Part shown: piece after piece, positions 15,771 through 25,175 of the stretch
Layout of the letters: every line of letters begins with the position of its first letter
Numbering within the stretch: position 1 is the first letter of the stretch
From: Lysobacter sp. GX 14042
GTDB lineage: Bacteria; Pseudomonadota; Gammaproteobacteria; Xanthomonadales; Xanthomonadaceae
Reading direction: 5' to 3'
Assembly: GCF_021390425.1 (NCBI RefSeq)
Contig: NZ_JAJUWY010000004.1
Coordinates: 1-64,000, forward strand
Length of the DNA stretch: 64,000 nt
Position numbers and translations under genes: made by a program
Notes under the pieces: model-generated
Seen by the model: the letters and a program-made list of their open reading frames with translations, nothing else
The model's database searches: none
What the model was told of the DNA's origin: nothing

Positions 15771-17564
15771 CTACTTGTTGTCCACCTGCAGTACGGCCAG
15801 GAAGGCCTCCTGCGGAATCTCGACGCTGCCGACCTGCTTCATCCGCTTCTTGCCGGCCTTCTGCTTCTCGAGGAGCTTCTTCTTGCGCGAGATGTCGCCA
15901 CCGTAGCACTTGGCCAGCACGTTCTTGCGCATGGCCTTGACCGTGGAGCGGGCGATGATCTGCGAGCCGATCGCAGCCTGGATGGCCACGTCGAACATCT
16001 GCCGCGGGATCAGCTCGCGCATCTTCTCGGCGATGTCGCGGCCGCGCCGGTCGGCGTGGGCGCGGTGGGTGATCATGCTCAGCGCATCGACCTTGTCGCC
16101 GTTGATCAGCGTGTCCACGCGCACGAACGGACCCGCCTCGAAGCGCACGAAGTGGTAGTCCAGTGAAGCGTACCCGCGGCTGACCGACTTGAGCCGGTCG
16201 AAGAAGTCCAGCACCACCTCGGCCATCGGCAGCTCGTAGATGATCTGCACCTGGCTGCCCAGGTAGTTGATCCCGACCTGGCTGCCGCGCTTCTCCTCGC
16301 ACAGGGTGATCACGTTGCCGACGTAGTCCGGCGGGGTGAGGATGGTGGCGCGGATGATCGGCTCGCGGATCTCCTCGATCTTGTTCACCGGCGGCAGGTC
16401 GGCCGGGTTGTCCAGCGACATGATCCCGCCGTCGCTCTTGACCACCTCGTACACCACCGTCGGCGCGGTGCTGATCAGGTTCAGGTCGTACTCGCGCTCC
16501 AGGCGCTCCTGCACGATCTCCATGTGCAGCATGCCCAGGAAGCCGCAGCGGAAGCCGAAGCCCATCGCCTCCGAGCTTTCCGGCTCGAAGCGCAGCGCGG
16601 CGTCGTTGAGCCGCAGCTTCTCCAGCGCCTCGCGCAGGTCCGGGTAGTCGTCGGCATCGACCGGGAACAGCCCGGCGAACACCCGCGGCTGCATCTCCTG
16701 GAAGCCGGGCAGCGGCTTCGGCGCCGGATCCCCGGCCAGGGTCAGGGTGTCGCCCACCGGCGCGCCGTGGACGTCCTTGATGCTGGCGTTGATCCAGCCG
16801 ACCTCGCCCGCCCGCAGCGCCTGGGTTTCCTTGCGCTTGGGGGTGAACACGCCAACCTTGTCGACTTGGTGGGTGCGGCCGGTGGACATGACCAGGATCT
16901 TGTCGCCGCCCTTGATCTCGCCCTGCATGACACGCACCAGACTGACCACGCCCAGGTAGTTGTCGAACCAGGAATCGATGATCAGCGCCTGCAGCTTGTC
17001 GGTGTCGCGCGGCCGCGGCGGCGGAATGCGGGTGACGATCGCCTCCAGCACGTCCTCGACGTTCAGGCCGGTCTTGGCGCTGACCGGGATCGCGTCGGAG
17101 GCGTCGATGCCGATCACCGCCTCGATCTCCTCCTTGGCGCGCTCGATGTCGGCGGTGGGCAGGTCGATCTTGTTCAGGACCGGGATCACCTCCAGGCCCT
17201 GCTCCACCGCGGTGTAGCAGTTGGCGACCGACTGCGCCTCCACGCCCTGGGCGGCGTCGACCACCAGCAGCGCGCCCTCGCAGGCGGCCAGCGAGCGGCT
17301 GACCTCGTAGCTGAAGTCGACGTGGCCGGGGGTGTCGATGAAGTTGAGGTGGTAGGTCTTGCCGTCACGCGCGGTGTACGGCACCGAGACCGACTGCGAC
17401 TTGATGGTGATCCCGCGCTCGCGCTCGATCGGATTGTTGTCGAGCACCTGGGCTTCCATCTCGCGCGCCGTCAGGCCGCCGCAGAGCTGGATGATGCGGT
17501 CGGCCAGGGTCGACTTGCCGTGGTCGACGTGGGCGATGATGGAGAAGTTGCGGATCTGCTGCAT
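15771..17564 (-). CDS. lepA: Elongation factor 4 (LepA)
   Basis: This 597-residue translational GTPase has G1 AHVDHGKS (11-18), the DTPGHVDF switch and NKIDLP. EF-G-like domains II, III and V follow, then the LepA-specific C-terminal domain ending in [18 protein letters not shown]. It binds ribosomes and affects translation initiation and elongation fidelity. Length is typical. It is separated from mucD upstream by 137 bases containing an inverted repeat. Confidence 0.97.
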   Translation of the reverse strand: MQQIRNFSIIAHVDHGKSTLADRIIQLCGGLTAREMEAQVLDNNPIERERGITIKSQSVSVPYTARDGKTYHLNFIDTPGHVDFSYEVSRSLAACEGALLVVDAAQGVEAQSVANCYTAVEQGLEVIPVLNKIDLPTADIERAKEEIEAVIGIDASDAIPVSAKTGLNVEDVLEAIVTRIPPPRPRDTDKLQALIIDSWFDNYLGVVSLVRVMQGEIKGGDKILVMSTGRTHQVDKVGVFTPKRKETQALRAGEVGWINASIKDVHGAPVGDTLTLAGDPAPKPLPGFQEMQPRVFAGLFPVDADDYPDLREALEKLRLNDAALRFEPESSEAMGFGFRCGFLGMLHMEIVQERLEREYDLNLISTAPTVVYEVVKSDGGIMSLDNPADLPPVNKIEEIREPIIRATILTPPDYVGNVITLCEEKRGSQVGINYLGSQVQIIYELPMAEVVLDFFDRLKSVSRGYASLDYHFVRFEAGPFVRVDTLINGDKVDALSMITHRAHADRRGRDIAEKMRELIPRQMFDVAIQAAIGSQIIARSTVKAMRKNVLAKCYGGDISRKKKLLEKQKAGKKRMKQVGSVEIPQEAFLAVLQVDNK

Positions 17565-17647
17565 ACAGGCGCGGCGAGGCTCTGGAATGGCCGGGAACCG
17601 GCCGGGCGGGCGACCGGCGATTATCGCACACGCCCCTGGACGGAGAA

Positions 17648-17677
17648 GGGCGCATCAGCCGATGGCGTGATGCGCCC
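17648..17677. other. Inverted repeat between mucD and lepA
   Basis: GGGCGCATCA and TGATGCGCCC, 10-base perfect arms around a 10-base loop, lie just downstream of the mucD stop. No T-run follows on the minus strand, so it is more likely an RNA-stability or partial-attenuation hairpin than an intrinsic terminator. Confidence 0.5.
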
Positions 17678-17701
17678 CAGGGCTCCCGGCGAACGGCCCG
17701 C

Positions 17702-19213
17702 CTATTCCTCCGGCGCGGTCAGGGTGACGTACTGCGCGCCGCCGTTGCCGCGCTGGACCAGCAGCATCACCGTCTGGCCCGGTGCCACGTCGGCCAGCCG
17801 GCGCTCCAGCGCGGCCACGCTGCCGATGCCGTCACTGCCGACCGCGATGATCACGTCACCACCGCGCAGGCCGGCCTGGCTGGCCGCCTCGCCGTCGGCG
17901 CGCACCACCTGCACGCCCTCGTCCTCGCCCAGGCCCAGCCGGCGCCGCTGGTCGGCCGCCAGGTCCCGCGCCTGCAGGCCGAAGCGGCCGATCACGGTGG
18001 TCTCCGCCGCGGGGGCGGGCGCCGGCTCGCTGCGGTTGCGCGTACTGGCGGCCGCATTGCTCTCGTCGCCGCCGACGGTGAGGTCGATGCTGCGCAGCCG
18101 GCCGTCACGGAACACCTCCAGTTTGGCGCGGGTGCCGGGCGCCACCACGCCGACCAGCGGCGGCAGGTCGCCGGCGTCACTCACCCGGGCGCCGTTGAAG
18201 CTGCGGATCACGTCCATGCGGCGCAGGCCGGCATCGGCGGCCGCGCTGCCCGGCTCGACGCGGGTGACCAGCGCGCCCCGGGTGTCGGGCAGTCCGATCG
18301 CCTCGGCCTGCTGCTGGCTCACGCCCTGGATGGCGACGCCGAGCATGCCCCGGCTGACCTGGCCGGTTTCCTTGATCTGCTCGACGGCGTTCATCGCCAG
18401 GTCGATCGGAATCGCGAAGCTCACGCCCATGTAGCCGCCGGAGTTGGAGAAGATCTGCGAGTTGATCCCCACCACCTCGCCGGAGGTGTTGAGCAGCGGG
18501 CCACCGGAGTTGCCGCGGTTGATCGCCACGTCGGTCTGGATGAAGGGCACGTACTGCTGCCCGGAGTACGGGTTGGAGCGGCCGACCGCGCTGACGATGC
18601 CGGCGGTGACCGAGTGGTCCAGGCCGAACGGTGAGCCGATCGCGATCACCCATTGCCCCGGCTTGAGCGACTCCGAGTTGCCCGGACGCATCCAGCGCAG
18701 CCCGTCGGCCTCGATCTTCAGCAGCGCCACGTCGTACTGCTCGTCGCTGCCGACCACCTCGGCCTCGAGCTCGCGGCGGTCCGACAGGGTGACCTTCACC
18801 GTGTCGGCGCCGGCGATGACGTGGTGGTTGGTCAGGATGTAGCCGTCGGCGGAGATGACGAAGCCGCTGCCCAGCGAGGTGCCACCGCCGCGCGGTCCGT
18901 CGGGGACGCCGGGGAACGGCATGCCGAAGCGGCGCAGGAAGTCCTCGAGGCCGGGCGGCATCTGCTGCGACGGATCAGGCCGGCGCGGTGCGGTCTCGGC
19001 GCTGATGTTGACCACCGCCGGTCCCACACGTTCCACCAGCGCGGTGAAGTCCGGCAGTCCGCTCACCAGCGGCGCGGCGGTCGGCGGGGTGACCGCCTGG
19101 GCGGCGGCGCTGGCGGTGGTGGCCTCGGCGGGCGACTGCTGCGCAGTGCAGGCGGCCGGCGCGGCGGCGAACAGCACGCCCATCAGGGCGAAGGTACGAA
19201 GCTTCGGGTTCAT
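17702..19213 (-). CDS. mucD: Periplasmic serine protease MucD/DegP
   Basis: This 503-residue protein has an N-terminal export signal (residues 1-22, ending near Ala-Ala-Cys, possibly a lipoprotein signal) and then a trypsin-like domain with catalytic His131 (TNHHV), Asp161 (DVALLKI) and Ser236 (RGNSGGPL). Two PDZ domains follow (about 300-390 and 420-500). It degrades misfolded periplasmic proteins and restrains the sigma-E response. The gene is the third of rpoE-rseA-mucD, with only 50 bases after rseA. The ATG at 19211-19213 gives a proper signal sequence. Confidence 0.94.
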   Translation of the reverse strand: MNPKLRTFALMGVLFAAAPAACTAQQSPAEATTASAAAQAVTPPTAAPLVSGLPDFTALVERVGPAVVNISAETAPRRPDPSQQMPPGLEDFLRRFGMPFPGVPDGPRGGGTSLGSGFVISADGYILTNHHVIAGADTVKVTLSDRRELEAEVVGSDEQYDVALLKIEADGLRWMRPGNSESLKPGQWVIAIGSPFGLDHSVTAGIVSAVGRSNPYSGQQYVPFIQTDVAINRGNSGGPLLNTSGEVVGINSQIFSNSGGYMGVSFAIPIDLAMNAVEQIKETGQVSRGMLGVAIQGVSQQQAEAIGLPDTRGALVTRVEPGSAAADAGLRRMDVIRSFNGARVSDAGDLPPLVGVVAPGTRAKLEVFRDGRLRSIDLTVGGDESNAAASTRNRSEPAPAPAAETTVIGRFGLQARDLAADQRRRLGLGEDEGVQVVRADGEAASQAGLRGGDVIIAVGSDGIGSVAALERRLADVAPGQTVMLLVQRGNGGAQYVTLTAPEE

Positions 19214-19263
19214 CGATGCTTGGCCTCGGAAAAGTATGGCTCGGGAGATCGGGATGCGGCGCG

Positions 19264-20211
19264 CTAGTACCGCGGCACCGGCTCGTCCGCCGATGGCAGC
19301 ACGCCCAGCTGCTCGCGCAGTTCGGGCGGCAGGCGCGGTTCGAAGGGATAGAACGACGGGGTGGCAGTCTGTGGACCGGCATCGAAGCCGGCAGTGAAGG
19401 CATGGCCCCCCGACAGCGCCGGCAGCGCGCGCGGCCACGGGCGGGAGACGATCTCGTCAGCGGGGGTGAACGGCCGGGCCGGCCCGTCACCGGTCGACCG
19501 GTCAGCCATCGCGACCTGCAGCGGCTCCTCCGGGCGCGGCACGGGCCCGGCGTCCGCCACGGCGGCAACCTGTACCTGCGCCCCGCGCTCGCGCGAGGCC
19601 CTCAGGGCCGCCCGCTGCTGCTGGCCGCGCGAGCGCCTGGACCCGTCACGGCGGCCGGCGTCCAGCGCCGCCGCGGCCAGCGGCGCGGCGGCGGCCAGCG
19701 CGCCCATGCCATCAGCGGCCTCCGGCGCGGGTTCCGCGGCGGACAGGCCGGCGACGGTCATCCCGGCTGCCGGGTTCCCGGGGACCTGGGACAGCTGCAC
19801 TCCGTGGTCGCCGCCGGCCGGCAATCCGCCCCCGCCGGGGGGCTCCAGCGGCGAGCGCACCGCGAACAGCGCCACCATCGCCACCGAAGCCGCCAGGGCC
19901 GCGCCACCGATCCAGCGCGCGCGCCCCGCACGTCGCGTACGGGCACCGGCAACCGGCGCCGCCGCGCTGGCGATTGCGGCCTCGGCCGCCACCGCCGCGG
20001 CCACCCGGTCGGCGAATCCGGCCGGTGCCGGGGCGAGCGGCTGCCCGCGCACGGCGTCGCCGGCCAGTTGCCAGCGGGCGGCCGCCAGCTGCCAGTCGCG
20101 GTCGTGGACCAGCCGGCGCAGAGCAAAACGGCGCGCGTCGCCGGCGAGCTCGCCGTCCAGCAAGGCGCTGAGGAGTTCGCGTTCGGAAGGGTTGTCGGAT
20201 CCGGTCATCAT
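19264..20211 (-). CDS. rseA: Anti-sigma-E factor RseA
   Basis: This 315-residue protein has an N-terminal RseA/MucA-type sigma-binding domain (about 10-75, with SALLDGELAGDARRFALRRL). A single transmembrane helix lies near 99-117 (WIGGAALAASVAMVALFAV). A long, low-complexity Ala/Pro-rich periplasmic part follows. It should hold RpoE at the inner membrane until cut by site-1 and site-2 proteases. No rseB lies next to it, matching the xanthomonad arrangement. It begins 9 bases after rpoE. The periplasmic part is poorly conserved, so identity rests on the first 80 residues and on context. Confidence 0.9.
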   Translation of the reverse strand: MMTGSDNPSERELLSALLDGELAGDARRFALRRLVHDRDWQLAAARWQLAGDAVRGQPLAPAPAGFADRVAAAVAAEAAIASAAAPVAGARTRRAGRARWIGGAALAASVAMVALFAVRSPLEPPGGGGLPAGGDHGVQLSQVPGNPAAGMTVAGLSAAEPAPEAADGMGALAAAAPLAAAALDAGRRDGSRRSRGQQQRAALRASRERGAQVQVAAVADAGPVPRPEEPLQVAMADRSTGDGPARPFTPADEIVSRPWPRALPALSGGHAFTAGFDAGPQTATPSFYPFEPRLPPELREQLGVLPSADEPVPRY

Positions 20212-20220
20212 TCTTCGTCC

Positions 20221-20817
20221 TCAGTGCACCTGCCGGTCACCGCCGTCGAGCAGCGGCTCCAGGGCGGCATCGATCGCCTCGCGGGCGCGGAAGATCCGCG
20301 AGCGCACCGTGCCCACCGGGCAGTCCATGCGTTCGGCGATCTCCTGGTAACCCAGGCCCTCGGCCTCGCGCAGGGTGATCGCCTCGCGCAGTTCCGCTGG
20401 CAGCGCCCCGATCACCCGCAGCACGGTGTGCTCCACCTGCTGGCGCGCCAGTTCGCGCTCCGGGGTGTCGTTGTCGCGCATGCGCAGGGCACCGTCGAAG
20501 TGCTCGGCGTCGGCCACGTCGATGTCGGCGCCGGGCGGCCGGCGTCCCTGGGAAACAAGATGGTTCTTTGCGGTGTTCACTGCGATGCGGTGCAACCATG
20601 TGTGGAACTGCGAATCGCCACGGAAGCTGCCGATGGCGCGCCAGGCCCGGACGAACGCCTCCTGGGCGACGTCCTGGCATTCGCTGCGGTCGGCGACGTA
20701 GCGCCCCACGAGTGCGAGGATGCGGTGCTGGTGCCGGCGCACCAGGACATCGAAGGCTGCGCTGTCGCCCTGCTGCACACGTTGCACCAGCTCCTGATCC
20801 AGTTCGTTCTCGGCCAT
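20221..20817 (-). CDS. rpoE: RNA polymerase sigma factor RpoE (AlgU type)
   Basis: This 198-residue ECF sigma factor has region 2 (DVLVRRHQHRILALVGRYV...CQDVAQEAFVRAWRA, about 20-90) and region 4 with the helix-turn-helix GLGYQEIAERMDCPVGTVRSRIFRAR (about 155-180, split in the middle by the recognition turn). It directs the envelope stress regulon. ATG 20815-20817 is the family start; the very long open frame continuing upstream is only antisense to fadB. A good sigma-E-type promoter lies 40-70 bases upstream, so the gene is probably autoregulated. Confidence 0.96.
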   Translation of the reverse strand: MAENELDQELVQRVQQGDSAAFDVLVRRHQHRILALVGRYVADRSECQDVAQEAFVRAWRAIGSFRGDSQFHTWLHRIAVNTAKNHLVSQGRRPPGADIDVADAEHFDGALRMRDNDTPERELARQQVEHTVLRVIGALPAELREAITLREAEGLGYQEIAERMDCPVGTVRSRIFRAREAIDAALEPLLDGGDRQVH

Positions 20818-20860
20818 ACCCGCCGCCGGCGCTCCTTCAGGCTCGGCCGGGGCCGAACAA

Positions 20861-20887
20861 TGGACAACCCTTTCGGGGAAAAGTTCC
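20861..20887 (-). promoter_or_regulatory. Sigma-E-type autoregulatory promoter of rpoE
   Basis: On the minus strand a -35 element GGAACTT (20881-20887) is followed by a 16-base spacer and TCCA (20861-20864). This fits the RpoE/AlgU consensus GAACTT-N16/17-TCnnA well. It faces rpoE and lies about 45 bases before its ATG. Confidence 0.72.
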
Positions 20888-21015
20888 AACCCGGCAGACA
20901 GTTGGGGCGCGGGATGCGGCGCGCAAGCGCCAGCGGTCATGCATGGGCGATTTGACGGGGGCGAAAGCCCGCCCGGATCATAGCGGCTCCTCCATACCTG
21001 AACGGATGGTGCCGA

Positions 21016-23091
21016 ATGGCCACGAACGCGTCCGCAGTCCCTGGTTTCGACGGGCTGCGCCTGCAGCACTGGCATTGGCAGATGCGCGACGACGGCGTGC
21101 TGGTGCTCTCGCTCGACCGCGCCGGCGAGTCGGTCAACGCGCTCTCGCAGGACGTGCTGATCGAGCTCGACGGACTGCTGGAGCGGCTGGCGATCGACCC
21201 GCCCAAAGCCTTGGTGGTCACCTCCGGCAAGGACAACGGTTTCATCGCCGGCGCCGACATCCGGGAGTTCCAGCAGTTCGACGCCCAGGGCACGGTCGGC
21301 AGCGCCATGCAGCGCGGCCAGCAGGTGTTCCAGCGGCTGTCCGCCCTTCCCTGCCCGACGGTCGCCGCCATCCACGGCTTCTGCATGGGCGGGGGCACCG
21401 AGCTGGCGCTGGCCTGCGACTACCGGGTGGCCAGCAAGGACCCGTCCACGCGCATCGGCCTGCCGGAGGTGAAACTGGGCATCTATCCCGGCTGGGGCGG
21501 CAGCGTCCGCCTGCCACGACTGATCGGCGCGCCCGACGCACTGGACCTGATGCTGACCGGCCGCACGCTGTCGGCGAGCGCGGCCAGGACCAAGGGCCTG
21601 GTCGACCGCACCGCGGAAAAGGCGGTCCTGGTCGATTCCGCCGCCGCGCTCGCGCTGCGCGGCACCACCCGCCCGCTGCGCCAGCGCTTCATGGGCTGGC
21701 TGACCAACACCTGGCCGGCGCGGCAGGTGATCGCGCCGATGTCGCTCAAGCAGGTCGCGCGCAAGGCCCGCAAGGAGCACTACCCGGCGCCGTACGCGCT
21801 GATCCGCACCTGGAAGGACACCGGCGGCAGCCTGGAGCGCAGGCTCGCGGCCGAGCGCAGGTCGGTGGCGAAGCTCGCCGCCACGCCGACCGCGCGCAAC
21901 CTGATCCGGGTGTTCTTCCTGCAGGAGCGGCTCAAGTCCGCCGGCGGCAGGGACCACGGCATCGGCCACGTGCACGTGGTCGGTGCCGGGGTGATGGGCG
22001 GCGACATCGCCGCCTGGTCGGCCTACAAGGGCTTCCAGGTCACCCTCAACGACCGCGGGCAGGAGTACATCGACAAGGCACTCGCACGCGCCGGCGAGCT
22101 GTTCGCCAGGAAGGTCCGCGACGAGTCGCAGCGGCCGGAAGTCGCCGCGCGCCTGAAGGGCGACCTGGCCGGCGACGGCGCGGCCCGGGCCGACCTGGTG
22201 ATCGAGGCGATCATCGAGGATGCCGATGCCAAGCGCGGGCTGTACGACAGCATCGAGCCCCGGCTGAAGGACGGCGCGCTGCTGACCAGCAACACCTCCT
22301 CGATCCCGGTCGCGGAACTGGCCGAGGGGCTGCGGCACCCGGCACAGTTCGCCGGCCTGCACTACTTCAATCCGGTCGCACTGATGCCGCTGGTGGAGAT
22401 CGTCCGCCACCCCGGCATGGACCCGCGCACCGAGGCGCGCCTGGCCGGCTTCTGCAAGGCCCTGGGCAAGCTGCCGGTGCCGGTCGCCGGCACCCCCGGC
22501 TTCCTGGTCAACCGGGTGCTGTTCCCCTACATGCTCGAGGCGGTGACCGCGTACTCGGAAGGGGTTCCCGGCCGTGCGATCGACAAGGCCGCCGAAGCCT
22601 TCGGCATGCCGATGGGCCCGATCGAACTGGTCGATACCGTGGGGCTGGACGTGGCCGCCGGCGTCGGCGCGGAGTTGTCGCCGTTCCTCGGCTTGCAGGT
22701 GCCCGCGGCACTGGCGGACCAGGCCGAACCGGGCAAGCGCGGCAAGAAGGACGCCCAGGGCCTGTACCGCTGGGAGGACGGCAAGCCGGTCAAGCCCGAG
22801 CTGCCCGATGGCTACCGGGCGCCGGAAGACCTGCAGGACCGTTTGATCCTGCCGCTGCTCAACGAGGCGGTGGCCTGCCTGCACGACGGCGTGGTCGCCG
22901 ATGCCGAGCTGCTGGACGCCGGGGTGATCTTCGGCACCGGCTTCGCCCCGTTCCGCGGCGGCCCGATCCAGTACATCCGCGAGACCGGCCCCGAGGCACT
23001 GCTGGAGCGCCTGGCTCGCCTGCAGGTCCGGCACGGCGAGCGCTTCGCCCCGCGGCCGGGCTGGGACTCGCCGGCGCTGCGCGGGGGCTGA
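21016..23091 (+). CDS. Fatty acid beta-oxidation multifunctional protein (hydratase/dehydrogenase)
   Basis: This 691-residue fusion has two parts. Residues 1-190 are an enoyl-CoA hydratase/isomerase domain (IAGADIREF oxyanion loop, GGGTELALACDYR and GLPEVKLG with the two catalytic Glu). From about 318 it is an L-3-hydroxyacyl-CoA dehydrogenase with the NAD loop HVVGAGVMGG, catalytic His in LHYFNPVALMPLVE and a two-part C-terminal dimer domain ending in GTGFAPFRGGPI. It performs the second and third steps of beta-oxidation. It is FadB/FadJ-like, but no thiolase (fadA) gene is adjacent, so I leave the symbol open. It is divergent from rpoE and starts with ATG 198 bases away. Confidence 0.92.
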   Translation: MATNASAVPGFDGLRLQHWHWQMRDDGVLVLSLDRAGESVNALSQDVLIELDGLLERLAIDPPKALVVTSGKDNGFIAGADIREFQQFDAQGTVGSAMQRGQQVFQRLSALPCPTVAAIHGFCMGGGTELALACDYRVASKDPSTRIGLPEVKLGIYPGWGGSVRLPRLIGAPDALDLMLTGRTLSASAARTKGLVDRTAEKAVLVDSAAALALRGTTRPLRQRFMGWLTNTWPARQVIAPMSLKQVARKARKEHYPAPYALIRTWKDTGGSLERRLAAERRSVAKLAATPTARNLIRVFFLQERLKSAGGRDHGIGHVHVVGAGVMGGDIAAWSAYKGFQVTLNDRGQEYIDKALARAGELFARKVRDESQRPEVAARLKGDLAGDGAARADLVIEAIIEDADAKRGLYDSIEPRLKDGALLTSNTSSIPVAELAEGLRHPAQFAGLHYFNPVALMPLVEIVRHPGMDPRTEARLAGFCKALGKLPVPVAGTPGFLVNRVLFPYMLEAVTAYSEGVPGRAIDKAAEAFGMPMGPIELVDTVGLDVAAGVGAELSPFLGLQVPAALADQAEPGKRGKKDAQGLYRWEDGKPVKPELPDGYRAPEDLQDRLILPLLNEAVACLHDGVVADAELLDAGVIFGTGFAPFRGGPIQYIRETGPEALLERLARLQVRHGERFAPRPGWDSPALRGG

Positions 23092-23109
23092 GCAGCCGCG
23101 GCCGGGCCG

Positions 23110-23466
23110 CTACATCGTGTGCGTCGGCCGGTCGGCGTCCAGGCTGCCGGCCAGCAGCGCTTCGATCCGGCCCTTGAGCGCATCGCCCTCGGGGCCGTCG
23201 TTGAACTGCACTCCGATGCCGGCCGGGCGGGCACCCTGGGCGCCGGCCGGAGTCACCCAGATCACCTTGCCGGCCACCGGCATGCGCTCGCTGGACTCCG
23301 GCAGGGTGACCAACACGAAGACCTCGTCACCCAGGAAGTAGCGCTTGGGCGTGGCCACGAACAGCCCGCCCTGCCTGATGTAGGGCATGTACGCGTTGTA
23401 CAGCGCCGCCTTGTCCTTCACTGCGAGGGTCAGGATTCCCTGCCTCGCGCCCCCTGCTCCAACCAT
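23110..23466 (-). CDS. pilZ: PilZ domain protein
   Basis: This 118-residue protein is almost entirely a type IV pilus PilZ domain: LYNAYMPYIRQGGLFV at the start, KVIWVTPAG in the middle and GIGVQFN near the end. The RxxxR c-di-GMP signature is absent, as in the original PilZ proteins that regulate type IV pilus assembly by contacting PilB and FimX instead of binding c-di-GMP. It lies 45 bases after holB, the usual holB-pilZ order in Pseudomonas and Xanthomonas, and converges on the fadB-like gene. Confidence 0.92.
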   Translation of the reverse strand: MVGAGGARQGILTLAVKDKAALYNAYMPYIRQGGLFVATPKRYFLGDEVFVLVTLPESSERMPVAGKVIWVTPAGAQGARPAGIGVQFNDGPEGDALKGRIEALLAGSLDADRPTHTM

Positions 23467-23511
23467 GATCGGGTATCCGTCTCTGCCATCGCCGCAGCCG
23501 CGGCCGTGTCC

Positions 23512-24534
23512 TCACCCCGGCCGCGCATGGACAGCGCGCCAGGCCAGCAACAGTTCCACCACCACCAGGTCGGCGCGGACCGTGGTGCGCAACAGGTCGC
23601 GGGCCTTGTTGGCGCGGTCGAACCACGCCGCCAGACTGCGCGTACGCACCGGGTCGGTCAAGCTGGCCGCCGCCCGGGCCAGCGCCAGGTCCGCGGCCAG
23701 CCGCAGCCGCAGCCCGGCCCGGTCGTCGCTGCACCAGGCCTGGGCCAGCGCCGGCGCGGCCAGACTGCCGCCGGCGATCCCGTCCAGGCCGTGCGCGACC
23801 TCGCGGCGCAGCTCCAGCACGCCCGCCTCCAGCCAGGCATGGGCCTGTCCGGGGTGGCCGCGGGCCGCTTCCAGCGCTTCCTCGGCCAGGGCCGGCTCGT
23901 GGCCCTGCGCCAGCAACCACTGGCGCGCCTGCTCACGTGGCGGCAGGCGGAACTCCAGCTTCTGGCAACGGCTGCGGATGGTCGCCGGCAGCCGGGCCGG
24001 CTCGGAGGCCACCAGCCACAGGTAGCGCCCGGGGACCGGTTCCTCCAGGGTCTTGAGCAGGGCATTGGCGGCGGCGGTGTTGAGCGCCTCGCCGGGGTCG
24101 ATGATCGCCACGCGCGCCCGGCCGTACTGCGGCGTCAGCGCCATCTGTTCGCCGAGCTCGCGCACCTGGTCGATCACGATCTCGCTGCGCGGCTTCGGCG
24201 GCCTGACCTTGTGGTTGACCGCATGTCCGACCAGCAGCAGGTCCGGGTGCGCCGGATGCCCCCACGGGTGGGCGAGGCGGCCGTCGGGGCGAACCTCCAC
24301 CGGGTCGGCCTGGGAACGCGCATCGAGCAGCCGGCAGCTGCGGCACAGGCCGCAGGGCTCGCCCCCGGCCACCGGGCTGGCGCACAGCACGCGGCGCGCC
24401 AGGCGTTCGGCCACCTCCCGCTTGCCCAGTTGCGCCGGCCCGCACAGCAGCAGGCCATGGCCGAGCCGGCCGTTGTCCAGCGCGGTCGCAGCGCGGTCGT
24501 ACACCCGTTGCTGCCAGGGCGCCAGCGCGCTCAT
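23512..24534 (-). CDS. holB: DNA polymerase III subunit delta'
   Basis: This 340-residue AAA+ clamp-loader subunit has the degenerate P-loop GPAQLGKRE (about 32-40). Zinc-type cysteines follow (CGLCRSC and an earlier Cys), then [17 protein letters not shown] and the SRC motif of the clamp-loader family. With DnaX (gene at 43.6 kb) it loads the beta clamp. It starts at ATG 24532-24534, overlapping the tmk stop by 4 nt. The long frame open upstream reads across tmk and is not coding. Confidence 0.93.
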   Translation of the reverse strand: MSALAPWQQRVYDRAATALDNGRLGHGLLLCGPAQLGKREVAERLARRVLCASPVAGGEPCGLCRSCRLLDARSQADPVEVRPDGRLAHPWGHPAHPDLLLVGHAVNHKVRPPKPRSEIVIDQVRELGEQMALTPQYGRARVAIIDPGEALNTAAANALLKTLEEPVPGRYLWLVASEPARLPATIRSRCQKLEFRLPPREQARQWLLAQGHEPALAEEALEAARGHPGQAHAWLEAGVLELRREVAHGLDGIAGGSLAAPALAQAWCSDDRAGLRLRLAADLALARAAASLTDPVRTRSLAAWFDRANKARDLLRTTVRADLVVVELLLAWRAVHARPG

Positions 24535-25175
24535 GCCAGCGACCCGCGGTAGGCCGACAGCCGCGCCAGCGCCTCGGCCGCCACCTCGTCGGCGGGCCGG
24601 CTGGCATCGACGAGCCTGAAGCGTTCCGGCTCGGCCACGGCACGTTCGAGATAGCCGGCACGCACGCGTTCGAAGAACGCGGCGTCCTCGGCCTCGATCC
24701 GGTCCACCCCGCCGCGACCGCGCGCGCGGGCCAGCCCGACCTCCACCGGGACGTCCAGCAGCAGGGTCAGCCCGGGGGTGATGCCCACCACGCGTTGCTC
24801 CAGCAGGTGGATCAGCCCGCGGTCGCCACCGCGCGCGGCGCCCTGGTAGGCGTGGCTGGCATCGGTGAAGCGGTCGCTGAGCACCCAGGCCCCGCCGGCC
24901 AGCGCCGGGGCGATGGTCGCCTGCACGTGCTGGGCACGCGCGGCGAACATCAGCAGCAGTTCGGTGGTGGCCGCAGGCGGTTCGTGGCCGGTGTCCAGCA
25001 GCAGCGCGCGGATGCGCTCGGCCAGCGGCGTGCCGCCGGGCTCGCGGGTGCACACCACGCGCTCGCCGGCGGCCTCCAGCATGGCCCGCAGCGCGGCGAG
25101 CACGGTGGTCTTGCCGGCGCCCTCGCCGCCCTCCAGGGTCACCAGCCGGGGTTCGGTCCGCAGTTCCGTGCTCAC
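24531..25175 (-). CDS. tmk: Thymidylate kinase
   Basis: This 214-residue kinase has P-loop GGEGAGKT (16-23), the DRFTDASHAYQG substrate region and an Arg-rich LID (LARARGRGGVDRIE). It phosphorylates dTMP to dTDP. It starts with GTG overlapping the mltG stop (GTGA) and ends by overlapping holB, so three genes are tightly coupled. Confidence 0.95.
   Translation of the reverse strand: MSTELRTEPRLVTLEGGEGAGKTTVLAALRAMLEAAGERVVCTREPGGTPLAERIRALLLDTGHEPPAATTELLLMFAARAQHVQATIAPALAGGAWVLSDRFTDASHAYQGAARGGDRGLIHLLEQRVVGITPGLTLLLDVPVEVGLARARGRGGVDRIEAEDAAFFERVRAGYLERAVAEPERFRLVDASRPADEVAAEALARLSAYRGSLA

Noticed and set aside
20818-23034. Upstream extension of rpoE to over 900 codons
   Set aside because: The extra part is antisense to the fadB-like gene and has no domain. 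RpoE has its normal start at 20817.
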